DNA of 9,282 nt. It comes from CAZGYE01 sp964530165. GTDB lineage: Bacteria; Planctomycetota; Planctomycetia; Planctomycetales; Planctomycetaceae. This document shows positions 5,305-9,282 of the stretch, in pieces. Both the position numbers and the translations under genes were made by a program. A model generated the notes under the pieces. It worked only from the letters and a program-made list of their open reading frames with translations. It searched no databases and was not told where the DNA came from. Position 1 is the stretch's first letter; every line of letters begins with the position of its first letter. The stretch lies in contig CAZGYE010000239.1 of NCBI GenBank assembly GCA_964530165.1, positions 1 through 9,282 of the forward strand. Direction: 5' to 3'.

Positions 5305-5952
5305 ATGTGTCGACCGGCAAGAATCAACGGTTTATTGGGGAGCGGCATCGCGCTGACGTGGTTGGTGCTGACGGCGTACCCGTCAGTTTCTGCCGACACG
5401 GGAGCAGCCCTCTTGCGGACGACGGGACGCGTCTCATCCGGCGGCGTCGCTGTCCAGTCGGTGAGCCATCGCCGCAGCTACGGATACCACGGACATTTCG
5501 GCGACTCTCACCACTTCGGCCATCACAGCCACCATTACGGCTACGGCTCGCGCTACTACGGTTACCGGCCGTGGTCTTACGGCTCATCGTTTTACTACGG
5601 CTACCGGCCCATATACGGGTACTATTACTACTCGTATCGGCCGCGATATTACGGCGACAGCTATTTGCGGCCGTACTACTACGGGTACTCGTCTCCGCGG
5701 TTCTCGTACGGGGCGCCCCCCCGGCCGTATTCGTATGACCGTCCGTATTTCGGGTATTCCCCCCGGTCCTACGATTACGGCGGGTATTGCTGCCCTCCGG
5801 TGACCTGCTGCACTCCCGGTCAACCGGCTCCCGCGGACGTTCAGAAGCCTCGCGGCGTTCAGGAACCTCGCTACGAGCAACCGGCGCCTCAGCCGGAACC
5901 GGAACCGGAACCGCCGCCCACGCCGCCGAAGGCCGACGGCCCATCGACATGA
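5305..5952 (+). CDS. Secreted tyrosine/glycine-rich protein with Pro-rich tail
   Basis: I do not recognise a named family. The 215-aa product starts with a signal peptide (MCRPARINGLLGSG, hydrophobic IALTWLVLTAYP, cleavage likely near SVSA-DTG), so it is probably exported. A His-rich stretch follows (HFGDSHHFGHHSHHYGYG, about 66-83). Residues about 77-160 are built of irregular YGY, YYGYR and SYRPRYYG units very rich in Tyr, Gly, Ser, Arg and Pro. Then comes a cysteine cluster CCPPVTCC (about 162-169) and a tail with PQPEPEPEPPPTPP. Such composition is found in surface, matrix and cell-wall proteins; cross-linking through tyrosines or metal binding by the His stretch is possible but inferred. 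The ATG at 5305 has GGGGGA 8 nt upstream; an in-frame start at 5275 would add ten residues and spoil the signal peptide. The stop is 9 bp from the stop of the convergent PQQ-like gene. Confidence 0.8.
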   Translation: MCRPARINGLLGSGIALTWLVLTAYPSVSADTGAALLRTTGRVSSGGVAVQSVSHRRSYGYHGHFGDSHHFGHHSHHYGYGSRYYGYRPWSYGSSFYYGYRPIYGYYYYSYRPRYYGDSYLRPYYYGYSSPRFSYGAPPRPYSYDRPYFGYSPRSYDYGGYCCPPVTCCTPGQPAPADVQKPRGVQEPRYEQPAPQPEPEPEPPPTPPKADGPST

Positions 5953-5964
5953 CGCCCCTCGTCA
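5950..5964. repeat. Inverted repeat made of the two convergent stop codons
   Basis: TGACG (5950-5954) and CGTCA (5960-5964) form a perfect 5-bp stem with a CCCCT loop. TGA at 5950-5952 is the stop of the Tyr-rich gene and TCA at 5962-5964 is the stop of the minus-strand gene. GGGA/TCCC (5965-5975) adds another small hairpin. Without T-runs this is at best a weak terminator. Confidence 0.35.
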
Positions 5965-7212
5965 GGGAATGTCCCAGCGGATCAGGTCCTTGGCGTCTTT
6001 GACCAGCAGGGTCCGTCCCACGAGTGCCGGATGCGCCCATGTCGAGCCTTCGGCAACCTTGTACCGGCGGAGGACGTCAAACGCTTTCGGGTCGTTCTTG
6101 AACACGAGCAGCTCGCCGCTGGCGAACAGCCCGAGGATTGCATCGCCCGCGGCAATGAACAGGACGTTGTCGCCCATCCGGCCGTCGCTCGTCCACAAAA
6201 CTTTCCCGTCGGCTGCGTTCGCGCAGAACAACTGCCCTCGACGACGGTGCGACATCCCGAACATCAAATCTCCGCTGACGACCGGCGAGCTCATGTACAT
6301 CGAGATGTCCTTGTTGTGCCACGTCTGGTCCGGCACCCATTTCGATCCCTGTCGCGTGATCCGATACCCGGCGGCTCCCTGTCCGTAACCGGAAAAGATG
6401 AGCGTTTGCTTGTAGACGACCGGAGTCACGATGTTCTGATCGTAAGCAGTCTTGAACGGGATCCGCCACAGCAACCGTCCGTTCGAGGCGGAAACGCCGA
6501 CGAGCGCATTCTGCGTCTGCGTGACCACTTGCCGGCTTCCACCGATGTCGACAAGAATGGGCGACGCATAGCCGGGCCCATCGCCGTCCCACGACCATTT
6601 CTCGGCGCCGGTGGCGGCGTCAAACGCCTTCAGCGCGCCCTGATTGTGACCGCCAACATGTGCAACGAGCATGTCCTCGATCACCAGCGGCGACATGGCT
6701 GTGCCGTACAAAGGCGAGATCCTGGGAAACTCCTTCGAGAACTGCTTCTGCCACAGTTGTCGGCCGGATTCCGCCTCGAAGCACGTCAGGATTCCGCTGA
6801 TGCCGAGCGTAAACAACCGCCCGCCGGCGACGACCGGTGTCGATTTTGGTCCTTTGCCGTGTCTCCGAGCAGCCTGATCGAGCTTGTAGGGGGCGGGATA
6901 GCTCTGCGTCCAGACGACTCTTCCGGTTGCCAGATCAACGCAGCGGACCGCTTCGTCGTCTTGCTGCCGGGAATGCACAAACACGCGGCCGTCGGCGACG
7001 ACCGGGGAGGCGTGTCCCTCTCCAACGAGGACCTTCCATTTGCGGGTCAGTTGTTTCGGCCAATTCTCAGGTGCCGCTGCCGCCGCGACGTGTCCATCAC
7101 GATTTGGCCCACGCCACTGCGGCCAGTCTTCGCCGGCCCGCGTCGGGCCTGTTGCCGTCAAAACAGTCATGCCGCACAGCACACACAAGCCGCGGGTTGT
7201 TTGCTTGGTCAT
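5962..7212 (-). CDS. Exported PQQ-like beta-propeller repeat protein
   Basis: The 416-aa product is a secreted or periplasmic beta-propeller of the PQQ-like (BamB-like) type that is abundant in planctomycetes; no enzymatic role can be assigned. A signal peptide covers about residues 1-27 (MTKQTTRGLCVLCGMTVLTA…TRAGE), followed by DWPQWRGPNRDG. Propeller blades are marked by repeated 'D-x-x-TG-x-x-x-W' type units: VDLATGRVVWTQ, FEAESGRQLWQKQ, FDAATGAEKWSWDG, VSASNGRLLWRI and ANAADGKVLWTS, each preceded by a short beta strand such as VADGRVFVH or VAGGRLFTLG. Such propellers usually act as scaffolds or bind other proteins or sugars. The ATG at 7212 is preferred because a GGAG lies 8 nt upstream and the signal peptide begins there; an in-frame ATG at 7308 would add 32 residues. 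It is divergent from purM and convergent with the Tyr-rich protein gene. Confidence 0.88.
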   Translation of the reverse strand: MTKQTTRGLCVLCGMTVLTATGPTRAGEDWPQWRGPNRDGHVAAAAAPENWPKQLTRKWKVLVGEGHASPVVADGRVFVHSRQQDDEAVRCVDLATGRVVWTQSYPAPYKLDQAARRHGKGPKSTPVVAGGRLFTLGISGILTCFEAESGRQLWQKQFSKEFPRISPLYGTAMSPLVIEDMLVAHVGGHNQGALKAFDAATGAEKWSWDGDGPGYASPILVDIGGSRQVVTQTQNALVGVSASNGRLLWRIPFKTAYDQNIVTPVVYKQTLIFSGYGQGAAGYRITRQGSKWVPDQTWHNKDISMYMSSPVVSGDLMFGMSHRRRGQLFCANAADGKVLWTSDGRMGDNVLFIAAGDAILGLFASGELLVFKNDPKAFDVLRRYKVAEGSTWAHPALVGRTLLVKDAKDLIRWDIP

Positions 7213-7220
7213 CAACGCAT

Positions 7221-7224
7221 CTCC
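7221..7224 (-). promoter_or_regulatory. Ribosome-binding site that sets the start at 7212
   Basis: The minus strand reads GGAG 8 nt before the ATG at 7210-7212. It favours the start at the signal peptide over the in-frame ATG at 7308. Confidence 0.6.
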
Positions 7225-7284
7225 AGTGAAAGCGTTCCCCGATTGTTTTCCGGCGGAGGTTTCAGCACCGCTGGAGAGAATCTC

Positions 7285-7290
7285 TATAAT
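7285..7290 (+). promoter_or_regulatory. Possible -10 box of the purM promoter
   Basis: TATAAT lies in a short AT-rich patch of the 158-bp divergent region between the PQQ-like gene and purM. The -35 region is weak (about three of six matches). The overlapping minus-strand GATAAT (7289-7294) could serve the divergent gene. Expected transcription start for purM is near 7297, giving a leader of about 75 nt. Confidence 0.35.
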
Positions 7291-7370
7291 TATCCGCTCA
7301 ATCCCCATGTTTCCACTGAGAGCCGCTTGGCGTCGATGACTTTTTCTCCGCGTCGAAGTATGATGAGTTC

Positions 7371-8435
7371 ATGGCCCCAGTCACGTACAAAGATGCCGGC
7401 GTCGATCTCGATTTGTATCAGCAGGCGATGCGGAAGTTGCCGCGGTTGCTCAGGCGGACACACACGCCGCGGGTGATCGATCGGCCCGGCGGGTTTGCCG
7501 GCTTGTTTCGGCTGGACTACAACAGCCGGCTGTTCGCCAAGAACTATCGCGATCCGGTGCTGGTGTCCGGCAGCGATGGGGTGGGGACGAAGCTGAAAGT
7601 CGCCATTCTGGCCGGCCGCTACAACACCGTGGGCATCGACCTGGTTGCCATGTGCGTCAACGACTGCCTCTGCCTGGGAGCCGAGCCGCTTTTCTTTCTC
7701 GATTACCTGGCGTTCGGCAAGGACGATCCCCGATTGGTCACGGAATTGGTGAGCGGGATCAGCGACGGCTGCATCGAGGCCGATGCGGCCCTGCTGGGCG
7801 GGGAAACGGCCGTGATGCCCGACCTGTATGCTCCCGGCGATTTCGACCTGGCCGGCTTTTGCGTCGGCGTGGTTGAGCGGAAGCGACTCATCGACGGACG
7901 CGCCATTCGGCCGGGAGACGTGGTGCTCGGTTTGGAGTCGAGTGGGTTGCACTCCAACGGCTACAGTTTGGTCCGCAAGATCGTGTTCGAGATGGGCCGA
8001 CTGGACATCGACGAACACGTTTCCGAATTGGAACAGACGGTGGCCGAAGCGCTGTTGGAACCGACGCGAATTTACGCCCGGGCGCTGACCGACTTGATGA
8101 ACCATTACCCTCGCCGGACGATCATTCGCGGGCTGGCACACATCACCGGTGGCGGACTCGAAGAAAACGTGGCCCGCGTTCTGCCGGCCGGGCGGCGTGT
8201 GCTGATCGATCGTCGCTTATGGGACGTTCCACCGGTCTTCACCTGGCTCGAATCGCTGGGTGACGTCGGCCGGGACGAAATGTTTCGCGTGTTCAACATG
8301 GGGATCGGCATGACGCTGCTGATCAATCCGTACTTTGCCGAGAGTATTGGACGTCAGTTGGCCACGCACCGGATCCGGTCATGGGTGATCGGTGAAGTTC
8401 GGGAAGGGGAACCGGGTGTCGAGTTCGTAGATTGA
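7371..8435 (+). CDS. purM: Phosphoribosylformylglycinamidine cyclo-ligase (AIR synthetase)
   Basis: The 354-aa product closes the imidazole ring in purine biosynthesis: formylglycinamidine ribonucleotide plus ATP gives aminoimidazole ribonucleotide, in the cytoplasm. Family signatures run in order: GSDGVGTKL (67-75), DLVAMCVNDCLCLGAEPLFFLDY (90-112), GGETAVMP (143-150), SSGLHSNGYSLVR (190-202), HITGGGLEENVARVLP (257-272) and FNMGIGM (308-314). Length is normal for bacterial PurM. The ATG at 7371 has only a weak ribosome-binding sequence, but nearby upstream ATGs at 7360 and 7363 are out of frame. The ABC permease gene follows after 6 bp and is probably co-transcribed. No other pur genes are in the window. 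Confidence 0.96.
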   Translation: MAPVTYKDAGVDLDLYQQAMRKLPRLLRRTHTPRVIDRPGGFAGLFRLDYNSRLFAKNYRDPVLVSGSDGVGTKLKVAILAGRYNTVGIDLVAMCVNDCLCLGAEPLFFLDYLAFGKDDPRLVTELVSGISDGCIEADAALLGGETAVMPDLYAPGDFDLAGFCVGVVERKRLIDGRAIRPGDVVLGLESSGLHSNGYSLVRKIVFEMGRLDIDEHVSELEQTVAEALLEPTRIYARALTDLMNHYPRRTIIRGLAHITGGGLEENVARVLPAGRRVLIDRRLWDVPPVFTWLESLGDVGRDEMFRVFNMGIGMTLLINPYFAESIGRQLATHRIRSWVIGEVREGEPGVEFVD

Positions 8436-8441
8436 ACGAAC

Positions 8442-9272
8442 ATGTCCGTCCGACCCAATTATTCTCGCGTGCTGTACACGTTCTTCCGCAATTCGCTGGT
8501 GCGGGAGATGACCTTTCGCAGCAATTTTCTGATCACGGTTGTGACGCGGGCCTTCTGGTTTGCGGCCCAGGTGACGCTCTTCGAGATCATCTACCGCAAC
8601 GTCAACGTCATCAACGACTGGAACCGGGAGCAATATTTCGCCTTCATGGCTACGGCGATGATGATCAACGCCATCGTCGAGACGTTTTTCATGCCCAACT
8701 GTGCAAACTTCAGCGAATTGATCCGGACGGGCAACCTGGATTTCGCCCTGCTCAAGCCGATCGACACGCAGTTTCTCATTTCCTTCGAGAAGGTCGACCT
8801 GGCGAATCTGACTCAACTGCTGCTGGCCGGAACACTTTTGGGTTACGCACTGTACCGCATCGGAGAGCCGATCGCCCTCACAGCGGTGCTGATGTACCTA
8901 TTGCTGCTGGCCGTCGGTGTGACGTTTCTCTACAGCCTGATGATCGCGCTGGCCAGTACCAGCATCTGGTTCGGACGCAACCAGGGACTGTACGATTTCT
9001 GGTTTTACATTACGGTGTTTGCCCGGTATCCGCGCAGCATCTACGACGGCGCCGATGACGACCGGTGGGAAACCGGCGAATCGCTGCAGTTTGCCTTCTC
9101 ATACGTGCTTCCCATTCTGTTGGTAGTGACGGTCCCGGCTCGCGTACTGCTCTCCAAGGCGTTGGACCCAGGGCTGCTACCGGTGTTACTCATCGCGTCG
9201 GTGGCGGGTCTCGTGATCTCGCGGGCCATCTTCCGCTGGTCGCTGGGGAGCTACCGCAGCGCCAGCTCGTGA
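8442..9272 (+). CDS. ABC-2 family (DUF990-type) transporter permease
   Basis: The 276-aa product is an inner-membrane permease subunit of an ABC exporter; the substrate is unknown. Hydrophobic segments lie at about residues 27-50, 65-84, 121-139, 143-170, 184-195, 219-237 and 244-264, giving roughly six true membrane spans. The motif TGNLDFALLKPID (96-108) between the second and third spans and FARYPRSIY (193-201) are typical of the PF06182 (DUF990, ABC2_membrane_6) group. In that group such a permease is usually encoded next to a second permease and an ATPase, which would be outside the window to the right. No clear ribosome-binding site precedes the ATG; with only 6 bp after the purM stop, translation may be coupled to purM. 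The stop lies 10 bp before the end of the window. Confidence 0.88.
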   Translation: MSVRPNYSRVLYTFFRNSLVREMTFRSNFLITVVTRAFWFAAQVTLFEIIYRNVNVINDWNREQYFAFMATAMMINAIVETFFMPNCANFSELIRTGNLDFALLKPIDTQFLISFEKVDLANLTQLLLAGTLLGYALYRIGEPIALTAVLMYLLLLAVGVTFLYSLMIALASTSIWFGRNQGLYDFWFYITVFARYPRSIYDGADDDRWETGESLQFAFSYVLPILLVVTVPARVLLSKALDPGLLPVLLIASVAGLVISRAIFRWSLGSYRSASS

Positions 9273-9282
9273 GAGTCGCTCA

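Noticed and set aside
5324..6040. 238-codon minus-strand frame opposite the Tyr-rich gene
   Set aside because: Its Arg/Ser/Thr-rich translation is the complement of the TAC/GGC-rich repeats; the plus-strand frame has a signal peptide and a ribosome-binding site.
6031..7476. 481-codon open frame on the plus strand
   Set aside because: It runs antisense to the PQQ-like propeller gene and into the start of purM. Its translation has no domain-like sequence.
7290..8141. 283-codon open frame on the minus strand
   Set aside because: Antisense to purM, with no motif; a shadow of the strongly conserved purM sequence.

Overview
The window looks like a piece of a planctomycete chromosome. The grounds are a secreted formylglycine-type sulfatase, a secreted PQQ-like beta-propeller protein beginning with the typical 'DWPQWRGPNRDG' segment, a DUF2617-type protein, a conserved hypothetical protein of a type I associate with this phylum, and a GC-rich coding style. 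Species cannot be assigned from sequence alone.

Region 1 (about 1-1262) is accessory DNA and is visibly richer in A+T than the rest at its left end. It reads as a fragment of an integron-type gene-cassette array. A frameshifted gene remnant ends at 370. It is followed by an attC-like recombination site (377-506) with imperfect inverted arms. Next comes a compact cassette holding a PIN-domain (VapC-like) protein overlapped by a small antitoxin-like protein, whose stop codon lies inside the start of a second, collapsed attC-like site (1229-1262). No integrase gene is in the window. Next to the array is a 5'-truncated membrane-protein fragment on the minus strand (1332-1531), which suggests a rearrangement at the array edge.

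Region 2 (1610-3751, minus strand) is a probable two-gene unit: a conserved protein of unknown function (247 aa), then a secreted arylsulfatase-A-type sulfatase 39 bp downstream.

Region 3 (3983-5952, plus strand) holds a methylated-DNA-protein cysteine methyltransferase (ogt type), a DUF2617 protein and a secreted Tyr/Gly-rich protein with a proline-rich tail. The last of these converges, with a 9-bp gap, on region 4.

Region 4 (5962-7212, minus strand) is the exported PQQ-like beta-propeller protein. It is divergent from region 5 (7371-9272, plus strand), which holds purM (purine biosynthesis) followed after 6 bp by an ABC-2 family permease. The permease probably continues into a transporter operon beyond the window.

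The most interesting part is the cassette array with its toxin-antitoxin-like cassette. The rest is ordinary planctomycete chromosome with a few gene-level curiosities. No rRNA, tRNA, CRISPR array or intact insertion sequence was seen.
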